This document shows positions 32,983 to 44,186 of a stretch of 64,000 nt of DNA, piece after piece; within the stretch, counting starts at the first letter, position 1; each line of letters opens with the position of its first letter. The notes under the pieces were generated by a model. That model ran no database searches. It was not told the DNA's origin and saw only the letters and a program-made list of their open reading frames with translations. Both the position numbers and the translations under genes were made by a program. Source of the stretch: Clitoria ternatea (Eukaryota > Streptophyta > Magnoliopsida > Fabales > Fabaceae); the NCBI GenBank assembly GCA_037962975.1, contig CM075673.1:162770667-162834666 (forward strand), in the 5' to 3' direction.

Positions 32983-33146
32983 GGTTTGTAGTTGGGGAAA
33001 CAAACATATGAAAATGGAAAAATCTAAAGGTTAATATTGATCATTTACGTCGTTCAAAATAATTAAAACTCTGTTTATCCGTAGGATGAAATTTTTCCTT
33101 CACCCCACCTTTGTTCCGTTCAACTTCACGCTGCACCAAACATCTC
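32983..33146. mobile_element. MITE-like element (164 bp), best copy of a dispersed family
   Basis: Bounded by AGATGTTTGGT and ACCAAACATCT (perfect 11-bp inverted ends at 32985 and 33145) and flanked by CTTA on both sides (32979-32982 and 33147-33150), a possible 4-bp target duplication. The internal words GTAGTTGGGGAAACAAA, TTAATATTGAT and AAAACTCTGTTTATCCGTAG recur elsewhere in the window. Superfamily not assigned. Confidence 0.65.
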
Positions 33147-33149
33147 CTT

Positions 33150-34200
33150 AATCAAGTGTGTTGTTGAGTACGTGGTGATCACATTTTATATATGGATCAA
33201 TCAAACCCTAAAATTGTTTGACTAAGTTGAGTAGAATTAGTTATTTTGATTGAGTTTTTTAACATGCCCAACTTGCAATAGATAAGAAATTTAAAATAGG
33301 AAATTTACCCTATAAATTATATTAAAAACTACGAAGGACTATATTAATGTTAATATTTAATAATAAAAATTCTTAATTCTTTTTATCATATGCAAAATTT
33401 TACCACTAAAATGACTAATTTTAATTAATGTGAAATCATGGCCTAATGTATTAGTTAATGAATCATAAATACTTGTTCGGTTTTGATTATAAACAAATTC
33501 GATAAGTTTCACACATATTAAAAGTAGTTTTAATCTCAATATTGTATAAAAAATATATTAAAAAGGACATATTTAACATATAATAAGCATTTAATGACAT
33601 TGATAGAAGATATGTATTTTTTTATATTTGAGACAAAAAAAATCTTTTAAAATTTGTTTATAATCAAAACTTGATATTTAAAATCATCATCAATATCTAC
33701 TTAGACTAATTTCTAAATAATTTCAACCAAATTTTTAATCAAAACTTATCTGTTTCCATTCATCAAACAATGCGTAGTCACTAAATCTTCCTTAAAGATT
33801 TTTCCTTTGAGTATTCTCAGGGACAGAAGAAGCTAGGGACTAATCCCAAATCCTAACAAAAATTTTAAAAATAAATTCAATAATTTCATTTGTAGCTTTC
33901 AATACGAAGGATCTTCTCAATAAATACATTACTAATTCGAATGATTATTCCGATTATGACCAAATTAATTCACTAACCAATTACGCAATGGGAAACTTAA
34001 TTTTACTATTTACATTCCTTTGTAGTTTACAACTGCATCAACTCCACAACAACATAAGGAAACCATGCTCCTTAATATTTAAGACCACACTCTTCCGTGG
34101 TTCCCGCATGCTACCATAATTTTACCAAATTCAATTTCCTTACGCAAACACCAATTTAATTCAATTCCCTTGTAAGGTAATCAATAGTTCCTACCACATT
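33150..34200. other. AT-rich spacer, no gene seen
   Basis: Low-complexity AT-rich sequence. The only promising part is the promoter of the next gene at its right end. Confidence 0.6.
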
Positions 34201-34210
34201 GACCTGTGGC

Positions 34211-34220
34211 TCTATAAATT
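34211..34220 (+). promoter_or_regulatory. TATA box of the 84-residue secreted peptide gene
   Basis: TCTATAAATT lies 57-66 bp upstream of the ATG at 34277, which predicts a start near 34,245 and a leader of roughly 30 nt. This is the usual arrangement for short plant genes. Confidence 0.75.
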
Positions 34221-34276
34221 GGTGCCAAACTTTTTTCATCCAAAGCAAAGAGTGAGACTCATCATAATCATACACA

Positions 34277-34531
34277 ATGGCAAAGACCACTACTGGTTGG
34301 TTGCTTTTGGTTCTGATAGTGATGGCAATTCTGAATGGTTCTGAGGGTGAAGGGAGGGTTAGTGGTGTCCCAGGGAAAGATAATCATGAAGCTGATGAAA
34401 CAGCTTTGTTTCATCGTTGGGCATTTTGTTTGCTTCATCCTTTGCATTGTCCTTTTTGGTGGTTCAGAAATGACAAAACCATGCAAACTCCCCATGAAAG
34501 TCCTAAAGTTGGATCCTCAAGCATTCCTTGA
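34277..34531 (+). CDS. Putative secreted small peptide, family unknown
   Basis: An 84-residue single-exon frame. Residues 1-24 form a good signal peptide (MAKTTTG then Leu/Ile/Val core, ending near GSEGEG). The mature part holds an acidic stretch (about 34-43), then an aromatic, Cys-containing block HRWAFCLLHPLHCPFWWF (46-63, Cys51 and Cys58) and a Ser/Pro-rich tail PHESPKVGSSSIP that recalls the proline-rich end of processed peptide hormones. I do not recognise the family. Support for a real gene: TATA box at proper distance, ATG context ACACAATGG, codon choice better than the flanking frames, and AATAAA signals downstream (34,598-34,610; 34,748). A reading frame on the opposite strand (34495-34268) is most likely a shadow. 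Function is open; secretion is inferred. Confidence 0.68.
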   Translation: MAKTTTGWLLLVLIVMAILNGSEGEGRVSGVPGKDNHEADETALFHRWAFCLLHPLHCPFWWFRNDKTMQTPHESPKVGSSSIP

Positions 34532-34559
34532 TTAGATTAATGCAGCATATATGAGTATC

Positions 34560-35640
34560 ATATTATACTATATAGATATAGATATCACCACATAGGTAAA
34601 TAAATTTTGTTAGAATTTAATGGTTGCTTGGCTTATGTCTAGTATAGGTTAATTTATATTATATGTATGCTTATAAAAAATTATGTGTACTAGGTATTAT
34701 ATTTATGTGGTAATAGTGTGGTGTGTATTGCTGTTATGCCTTGGTTGAAATAAAATTCTGATGATGTTTCCTTCGGATCATAGGACTGTGTCGGGAACAA
34801 TATGCAGCATCTATTCTAACTTTTTTTGCTTAAAATAGTTTGATTTCAATTTTAAATTAAACTAGTAACTTCAAACTAAAAATATTTACCCATAAAAAAA
34901 AAACTTGAAACTAAAGATCACTTGAAGAGATTTCAGCTCGAAGATTCCGTTTTGTTATTCCTACTTTTGTTTATATCAGAAATTAAAAGAAATTCTGTTT
35001 GTTATTTCTATTTTGTTCAGAAATTAAAAGAATATATATGTTATAGCAGATGAATAATTAATAAGTGAGAGTCGTTACAATTGTTGTGTAGCTAGATCAG
35101 TGACTATCTCCACAAAATGAAGGCCAGGGCCATGTAATCACGACCAATAATTTGCTAAAATCGTGACAGTGGCATTTTGAATTTTTAACAATGAAACAAC
35201 CGAAGAACGAACGATATTCATTACAAAAAAGAATAAACCATTCCATAAATAATTGTGCATGTGACACTTAAACTCGGATAATAAATAGAAAGAAAATTAT
35301 TAAATTTTTAAGGTTTATTTTCAGTAAAAGGTTTGGTGTTTTGTGTATAACTTAAGCTATAAAACTTTTTTGCAGGTGAAATTAACTGGTAAAAACTCAA
35401 ATATTTACAATTTTTATTTAGGAAGGAAAGACTAATTCTATCTATATAATTCTCAGTTTCACAAAATATAAAACTGTTATGCAGAAAAATTCTAACAAGG
35501 ACATGGTGGAGTATTTTACATATAACTTACAAAACTCCTTTTAATGTAAATCTAATTGGTAAAATTTCGTAGCTCAAATATTTACAAATTTTATGAAAGA
35601 AGAAAAGGATAATTTTGCCTATATGATTCCCAGTTTGGCA
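34560..35640. other. 3' flank and AT-rich spacer
   Basis: Contains likely poly(A) signals of the peptide gene. Two related blocks at about 35,390-35,470 and 35,540-35,650 (AATATTTACAA...TTTTATxxAxGAAxGAAAxGAxTAAT...) form an imperfect direct repeat of about 150 bp. Confidence 0.5.
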
Positions 35641-35645
35641 AAATG

Positions 35646-37330
35646 TAAAACCCCCTACATAATTTTCAACAACAACAAAAAATGCACTTTTAATTTTAAA
35701 TTCAATTTACACATAGACTTAAATTAACCAAATATCCAAATGAGACTAAAATTTATCACAAGCTAGTATATGCAATTTCCAAACTAATGGTCCAAGTCCC
35801 ATGCCAAAATTCTGTTCCAATAAGATTTCACGCACATATGAAGATTTAGGTTAAAAACATGCATTTTACATGATGAGTGAAATTCCATTTGGAGTGTTTT
35901 GACACCAAAACTTCATTACATACATATCAACATACTTATTTTGGACTTGCACATCATTCTAACAACCTATTTAGTCAACACATGCATCTATTTACACATC
36001 CACCCAAATCGTGCATGGTTTAACATTAAACAAACAACCTTTTTTTATTGATTTCACATGCAATTATGTAACTTACATAACATTCATCAATCTATACAAT
36101 TTCTGACTATAGATTTAACAATCATGATCAATATATCATCATCAAGCTTGACTCCTGGTCAAGTTCAGTAACCATCATTTTGCCATATTAGGTCACTCAT
36201 TAATCAAGACAACTATTCATGCAATTGTCATCACATATGTCTAACCTTAACATCATTATTACATTCATATGCATTAAACTATTATGTAATCCTCAAATGA
36301 GGTAACAAAACACATACATATATATGTACAAACCACTATAGCCTAATATTTACAATGGAATCATCCAAATGGTCCAACGACCTGATACTGCCAATCCATT
36401 CTTCCTTCGGAGCTCATCAAGGATCCTCACCCTACAAACTCACTAAAAAATATAGGTGGAAGAGTGAGCGTAACTCAGTAGCAAATATTGTAATAATGTA
36501 CTGAATAGACCAATCACACATTACAATTAAACATTTTATACATATTAGTGCATTATTACTTATCAACACATCATCACTTGTCATAACAAGTTTCAATACC
36601 ACAATTGTTATTCAGTACACATTACTTATCATAATCACAATGCATATACTATGCCATGCTTCCTATAACTCAACCAATGCATAAAATACCATACGGATCC
36701 GACTTAGGCGAGTAGTACTGCAATACAAAAACAACTGACCATATTTCACAATTTATTTACCAAATATTTGTACTGCCACCCATCTTACAACACTTGTTAC
36801 CCTCAGTGACGCGACTCATAATAAATATGGTGTTGTGGATTAGCTCTAAGATACACTGACCTAAAACGGTCGAGACCTTTTTGGCCCACAGGGCTTCCAG
36901 CTCCCCTTCACAAAGCCACCCCTACCAGGGTCAACAACAAGGGTCCCTTGTGTACCCTTATGCGGCTAAATGCATATGATGAATGATTTCAACACATATT
37001 CTCATCTCAATGCAACTTGCTACGCATTACTTACCCTCCTTAGAATAAATCCTCACTAGAAGGTCATATTCACATCAATAACGTCGTCATCATCATTATG
37101 CATCACTAAACATAAACATTATCATTAATATCATTATCTAGTTCACTATATCGATCAATCATTACACATCATCAATACATTCCATACCATTAATTTTCTC
37201 ATTCCATTCGGATCGCAATTTTTATCATAAATCATAAGCATCATTCATTATCACAATTTAATCATCAGCATCATGTTTCATAACATCAACATCATCATAA
37301 ATCATAATTTCATAACTTAGAATTTATTTT
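35646..37330 (-). repeat. Probable large gypsy LTR relic, minus orientation
   Basis: Begins TGTAAAACCCCC on the plus strand, as the inverted end of a TGTAAC-type LTR would. On the minus strand, the block around 36,490-36,400 (TTACGCTCACTCTTCCACC ... GTAGGGTGAGGATCC) resembles in layout the ACTCACCCTTGCTG / GTAACCAGTGACAGGGA block of solo LTRs A and C. At 36,890-36,950 there is a GC-richer GGGCTTCCAGCTCCCC region. No target duplication or right boundary was found, so this is a decayed relic. Confidence 0.4.
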
Positions 37331-37333
37331 GTG

Positions 37334-38275
37334 AGAACAAATAGACATTTATTTATATAGCACCTAGAGCACTACTCTTAAAATAAGAAAAGAATAAAAT
37401 AAAAGATATAGATACACACTCAATCACATGAATCACTTAAAACTATACATGGTTGGGAAAAGAATTGAATGAACAATCCAGCAGCTAATTTAATTAGGTT
37501 TTTTAGTAGGTATTAGGTAGGAATATTTTGACTGTAAATCATCGGATAGGTAGTATCTATATTCTTTAAATTTTTGGCAATGTTTGGCACCAGGAAAGAT
37601 GAGTTCAGATCCAACTGGATCCATTTTTTATTCACCATCTACAATAATTTATGGAATGCATATGAATATAATGAAGGCCATTACTATAAATCATTTAATT
37701 TGCCCATGCATTGTACATCTGTCATAGGTTTTGATTAGCCGTTTTTGAATTCAATGGCACAGCTCATATTCGGGTTATATAGAAGCCATGGGAAGAACGT
37801 GTTTCCCTTTCATGTATATATTTTCAAATCATGCTGTTTACATGCGCATTTATATAAACATTAAAAATAAGCTATTAATTAATTACTTTGATTGCATAAT
37901 CTTTGATGGATATTTAATACAAGTTATTATTAATATGTATGGGAAGTGGGTAAATTTGTCTAAATTCATGAGTTTTTAAATGAGATGAGTGTATGTTTGA
38001 AGTAGAATAAAAAATAAGATAACGAGGACTTTATTACCTAATTTGTTATTTCACTTTCATATTTAATATTGATTATATTTTTAAGCCGTGTAATTTGTAT
38101 TAAGTCTGATTTAGATTAAATTTAATAAAAGGTTAACAAACATATATTAAACAGATTAATGAATGAGTCTATTTTAGATAAACTAATATACTTCTAAACA
38201 TTGTTATCAGAACCAAATTGGATTGACTAGTCCAACCAGTTAGAACCGATCAAGTAATCAGTTCGAGTCAATTCT
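37334..38275. repeat. Duplicated block, copy 1 (upstream of the MEB-like gene 1)
   Basis: The block aligns with 46885-47845 at high identity (shared GTGAGAACAAATA start, ACAATCCAGCAGCTAATTT, AGCCATGGGAAGAACGTG, and a weaker CAAATTGGATTG end). Together with exon 1 it makes up a segmental duplication about 9.5 kb apart. No coding sequence is evident in it. Confidence 0.85.
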
Positions 38276-39690
38276 TTATTACTATCGACAACCATGGTTC
38301 AATTCCGATTTGACCATGCTTTGCTTGAACTGATTACCAATTCAATGATTGATTTGGTTCTAACATTACTTCTGAAAGACTAATTATCTACATAAAATAT
38401 ATTTAATTATTAAATTTCTAAGTTGAAGGTATTATAACAAATTTTAATTTTTATTTTGTAACTATAACTCATAAGAACATCATGTATATTTATAAATTAT
38501 AATTATTGTATAATTTACTTTATATAATTATATATAAGAAATTTAAAAAACTAATATAGTAAAATGGTTTTTATAAAAGCTCAAACATGATTTCTTTAAT
38601 TCATTAGGGTTTTTAAAAGTTTTGACCCAATTTTTTTATTAAATAAATTACATCGAACTAAACCTTAATTATAAATTAAATCATAAACCTCTAACAGAGT
38701 ATCTTTGGACTAGTCTCACCCTAATAATTCACAATAAAAAGTTATTATAAATCTTTTGAGATATGTTAGGGTTTCTAAGCACTCAATCTACCAAGGCTGC
38801 AGGAAAATAACTCACAACATATTCCATTAGACATTTCATGGGTAATATATTCTTAATTCTAGTGATTTTTCTGAGGTTTATTTCACACTTAACTTAACGT
38901 TATCTGATGAATACGAAATGTGGTTTTATTTTCATCATGATTTTCAATGATTTTTTCTAATTAATTTTTTATCTTACATAAGATTAATCCTAATAAATTC
39001 CTTTAACTTTTGATAATAAAAAAGAAGAAAAAACAAATAATTTTTGTACAGTTTTTTTAGAAAAAAAGGAAAACAAACTTATTCAATTGATACAAAGGAA
39101 AGAAAAAAATGCATAATGTTTTATTTATTTCTTCTGGTAAAAGACAAAGAGAAATCTATCATTTCATATTTTCTCCGAAATAATGTGATGGTCTGAATAA
39201 AACAACGTTCAAACATCATCCTTAATTAATTTATCGCTATTCCTATTACTCCTGAGAGAACTTCTCTGTTTTCAATTTATTATTACTAATATTATTATTT
39301 GTTTGTAGCATCAAAAAGTTGTCGCTTAGTTGGAACTGAACTTGGTATTCAGATTTCATAATCAATCTTGTCTCAACAAAATCTTATACACACCCTACAA
39401 CAATTATCATTATATGACTATAATCCTTTTTTAGTCGATAAAGATCAGTGTAGTTGATTAAAGATTAAATTTTTAATTATAAAATTATCGATTTAAATTT
39501 CAACAATATAGATACTTTCTCAATGGATTATCTTAAGTAACTTTATAACAGTGATTTTTTAACCTAATAAATATTCAGATTCATCTCATCTAAATTTGTT
39601 ATATACAATTTTTTTTTCAAATTTCATGTTTACACAATAAGTCAAATGTGCATTCATAGCTGAAGAAGCTTCCAATGACTTCAGAACACA
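38276..39690. other. AT-rich upstream region of MEB-like gene 1
   Basis: No gene. This 1.5-kb segment is missing from the downstream duplicate, where a MITE-like repeat takes its place. Confidence 0.55.
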
Positions 39691-39700
39691 CTATTATAAA
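39691..39700 (+). promoter_or_regulatory. Possible TATA box of MEB-like gene 1
   Basis: CTATTATAAA lies about 110 bp before the ATG at 39809. This element lies in the segment absent from the decayed duplicate. Confidence 0.45.
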
Positions 39701-39808
39701 TTGTTTTATTTGCTATTCAATAGGCACAGCTAATCAACAAACTAGACTCTAATGCTCTAGGCCATTCATTGAGTTAGGAGTGAGAGTGGCAAAGAGTGTT
39801 AGTGGAAA

Positions 39809-42800
39809 ATGGGAGTTATCGTAAATGAATTCAATGAAGCAGAGAATGAGGTTGAAGAAGTGGGCTTGCAAAGAAAGCGTGGTATCCAGCGCAGTACTAG
39901 CAGCAGCAGCAGCAGTTCAAATGAAGACACAGAAATTAAAGGTAACAATTATCAACAAGGAACAAAAGATTTAATTAGTATTATGTTACACAAAAATAAA
40001 TAATATATGATTCTTACATGTTTTTATATTGTTGATTAACTGAGTGTAATTTGAGTCGATCATGTGTTTCTAGTTTTTAAATGATATGTTGCTACTCTAT
40101 CTAAGGATGAATAGTTTAGGAAGTGAGACTTGTGATTTGTTCACTTTAAAGGAAAAAAAATATGTAAAGCGAAAATATAAGGTAATAATTGATTTAAAGT
40201 TGGTTAAATATATACTTGGATTAAAATTTTCAGCTAATTCATGGGTTCATCTATTAACTATATGAATCAATTTTCTGGAATCGAAGGTGGAGGCCTAGAT
40301 TTTGAGATGATCAGAACAGAAACAGAGGTGAATACTGAAATGATCCACCAAAATGAGGATGCAGAGTATAGCACAATTTTACCTGCTTCTGATCCACCTC
40401 TTCCTGAGGTTTCCACTTCTTTGAGCAATGTGACATATGAAATTGGAGTTATTGGCACAATGAAAGAAAATGATAAGGAAAGGCAAGAATTGTATTTGGA
40501 AAAGGTGTTTCAGAAACCTCCAACACATGGATTCTACTGTCCCAATTGTAAATCTTGTATCCAAAAGGTCTACATTCAAAAGGGTGATCAAGAACAAACT
40601 AGTGCATCAACTGAGCCTGTGCGACCAATTGAGTCAATAAGATGTTCATCTTGCTTCAGTTTCCTCATTCCAATAGGTAATCTTACCACTTTTTTGTGGT
40701 GCTTCACAAGTTTATCTATTATATCGAAGATAACCTGAAATTTGAATTCCTAATTTGGTTTTTACAGGTAATTGGTTAGGGCTGATATCTAGTGAAGACA
40801 GAGAGTTAAATGATGAAGGTAATGTATTCAATCAAAATGTTTATCATGGTAGTTTTCTCTGAACTTCAGTTGACTAGTTAATATATCAGGTTAGCCTTTT
40901 TTAATGGTTTCTCATAAGAAAGTTAAAGGAAAGACTAATGTGATAGACGTTTTGATTATTTTGATGATCTATTTGGTGGACAAAATCTTTTAAGAAACTA
41001 GTTAGTGGTTATCCCTTCTTGAATGATGATCAAATTGATGTGTTTCCCTCTCAATTTTTCTGCAAAGTTTAATTTTAACTGGTATCTTTGCTAACCAAAT
41101 CAATTAATTATCAGTGACTGATTCATCCAATTACAATAGACAACCTGAAGGCTCTGCACACAAGGTTGCATCACAACATGAGGCTTCAGTACCTAGTCAA
41201 CCAGAGCCACTAGTGAATCAATCTGTGACCACAATTACCTCAAAATTGCCCATTAAGATTTCAGAATCAGATGACAAAGGAAAACATACCCTGGAAAGCA
41301 CTGAAGAAGTTGTCCTTCTTGGAAAAGGACCAGAGGAAGTATCCAATTTAGTAGATGACAAAATCACTGGCAAAGGTAGTCCTTAGGGACATTTTCCTTT
41401 CTTAAACAGAATTTACTCTTTTTATGTTATCCAAGGTTAGCTAGACACAAAATATACAATAACAATAATTTTCCATAAAAGTAGTTATAATAAGGTGGTA
41501 TAATCATAAAGAGACAGAAAAGAGAGAGAAGATTATGAGTTCCATTCTTCCTCTGCTAAGAAAAAGCTAATAATTATTTGTTAAAAGGGGCCGAAAAATC
41601 TAATAATTTTACTGTTGACTTTGCCCATTTAGAAAAAAAAACAATATTTTTTTAACAATAGTAGACTATTTTTTTACTTGATGTGCAGGTCTTGGAAGCA
41701 TTCTGACAAACATTCCTGGAAGCAACATGGAAGCACAAGACTCATCAAATCATTTCAGTGACACCTTACAAGACCATGGTAAAGGTCAAGTTGCACAAAA
41801 GAAGAAATACTTTTGGAATAATTGGGCAGTTATTGGTGGTGCTGTGGCCTCTAAACCCAAAGAAACTAAAACTGGCTCTTCAAAACATAGTGAGTGGAAA
41901 GTTATAGGTGCTGCTTCTGGGTCCACTAAACCTAAGGAACCTGAAATTGATTTTCCTGATGAAAAACAACCACAGCATGTTGAAGTTAAAATTGATGAAG
42001 TGCACACAGGTAATATATATATGAGCAAGTTATTTTTGCAATTAAGTTTTCCAAGAGAACACTAGTGGATGGTCGATTCAACTTATGGGTTAATAGAAAT
42101 AATTAATCTAGTATACACAATATTTTTAATGATGAATCACAAGAGAGTATAGCACAAAATTTTAATATCCAAAGTATTACAAAAAATATATTTAACATCT
42201 AATAAAGGTTTAATAATTATTAAACAAAGTTCGGTTCAATTGACAAATAGTTAAGTTTTTTTAAGTATGTTTGTATATATTTTTGGGCAGAGCAAGAGGT
42301 AGTTCCTGCAGAAAGCACAGCACTTCTTGCACATAGGGAGGTGCCACCAGTACCAGCACGGAATCTGGGTCCTGAAATTCTGAAGAGTATTGTATATGGT
42401 GGTTTGACTGAATCAGTAGCAAGCCTCAGTGTTGTGACATCTGCTGCTAGTGCTGACGCTACCACATGTATCCTACATTATTCAAACTTCTTTCAATTAT
42501 CTTTTTTTTTAAATAATGAGTAAAATTATAAAAAATTTAAAACTTTAGAAAATTTTATTTTTATTAATTCAAATTTCATAATTGATAATCTGTCTTTCAC
42601 AATTTTGGGAACTATGTTCAAGGTTTACCCTTGAAACAATGCTACAATGTCTGGCTTTTCCAATTTTGAGAACTATGTTCAAGGTTTACTCTTGAAACAA
42701 TAATGTGTGTGGCTTTGTTTGAGTTACAGAATCTGTTTCATAGGAAAGGATTTATACTTTAATTTGGTGAATCTATCTTATATTAAAATTTTACTAGACT

Positions 42801-44186
42801 TTTGTTACGTAGAAATTTTATATTGATCTCTTTATCTATAAAGATTAATAAAATAACACTTATTTAATTCAAAAACAAAAGGCTAGTCTCTTAATATTTC
42901 GTGTGTGGACAAGTAAGACAAATGATTAGTTATATGGCTTCTGGACATGAATACTTTGACAGTTAAAAAACAATAAATAGATACAAAATTTTCATATTTT
43001 GCATAAATTTGGAAAATTAATCTCGCATTTTTGTGACAGCTGGGTATTTATTTTGCAGTAAACATTGTCACTCTGGCTATGGCAAACCTGATGGGAGGAC
43101 TTTTTGTACTTCTCCATAATGTGAGTTAATGATAAGTTATGTTCTTTTAAAATAAATCCTTACTTTAAAGGGTTTACATATATGGCCATTATTGTTAAAA
43201 CTAGTTTATTAGGACTCGTTTAGTATATAGTTTGGGACAACAAAGTTTAAAAAAAAAAATTTAAATGTTAATATTGATTCTTTATGTTATTCGAAACAGT
43301 TAAATTTCCTTTCAACTGTAAGATGTCTTTTTTCTTACTTTGTAAAGCTTCTCACATTTAAGCAAACACACCAATAATAGGCATAATTTAATATAAAATG
43401 ATATTTTTATTAGATTATATATCAATTTTGTTTCCTCTGGGTTGGGTCCCTCGTTCCCCTTTTTAGCTTAGAAAGATGTTTCTACCTTTTATAATATTAA
43501 AAGATTTTTATTATCTAATGAAAGCCAGACTGAAATAAAAACTTCTTTTTTATTATATAAATAAAATGTTAAAGCCTTATGTATAATTCAAGTAACATTT
43601 TAAGTAAACTTTAATGTCCAATAGTAATTTTTTAAAGTTTGGTATTTAGATGTTGTGAATGAAGAAATTCGATTTTAAAAATTTAATTGATACTGTACAT
43701 TTGCAGCTTGCGGAACTAAAAGCTGAAAAACCCAGAAGAGCTGAGAATCACACAGATGCACAAGTGGATCAATACAATGAATTACTAGGGCAGAGGAAGC
43801 ATTTCATTCTCCATGCTTTTATTGCAATTTTATCATTCATTGTTTTTGGATTAGTGCCACCATTGGTATATGGATTCTCATTCAATGAGAGTGATGACAA
43901 GGATTTCAAGCTAGCAGCTGTGGCTGGCGCTTCTCTTCTATGCATCACTCTGCTTTCCATTGCCAAAGCACACACCAAGAGACCAAACAACTGTTTCACA
44001 TACTTCCAAACAGTGCTTTACTATGTCACCACTGGTGCTTTGGCCTCACTGCTTTCTTACTTAGCTGGTGTCTTTGTGAAGAAACTCATGCAAAAACTTG
44101 GATGGTTTCAGACACCATCAAATTTTGCCATGCAGATTCCTCGGATTAGTGTACTACAACAACAACCAAGCATGAAGGATAAATAA
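39809..44186 (+). CDS. Membrane protein of ER body-like (zinc-ribbon-like plus VIT/CCC1 domain), gene 1
   Basis: Exons 39809-39941, about 40287-40676, 40768-40818, 41115-41375, 41689-42009, 42291-42467, 43059-43120 and 43707-44186 join in frame to 1875 nt (624 residues). The start of exon 2 is the weak point: the stronger acceptor at 40233 would put a stop in frame. Layout: Ser-rich N-terminus; zinc-ribbon-like module with CPNCKSC (129-135) and CSSC (164-167); acidic, Lys-rich linker (about 175-410); then [35 protein letters not shown]-type, HAFIAILSFIVFGLVPPLVYGF, LAAVAGASLLCITLLSIA and TVLYYVTTGALASLLSYLAG membrane segments of a VIT/CCC1 domain. Arabidopsis MEB1/MEB2 have this layout, sit in ER bodies and transport iron/manganese in yeast. 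Legumes lack classic ER bodies, so location and substrate here are inferred. The exon 6 donor is ACAT|GTATCC, giving Leu where the paralogue has Val. Confidence 0.85.
41115..42009 (+). other. Extra linker exons 4 and 5 of MEB-like gene 1
   Basis: Exon 4 (261 nt) and exon 5 (321 nt) are multiples of three and both are phase 1-1, so either can be skipped without frame loss. Exon 5 encodes an internal repeat, WAVIGGAVASKPKETK and WKVIGAASGSTKPKEPE. No matching exons are seen in the paralogue at 58-64 kb. Confidence 0.7.

Noticed and set aside
34268..34495. 75-residue open frame opposite the secreted peptide gene
   Set aside because: Shadow frame; no signal peptide, TATA or leader on that strand.
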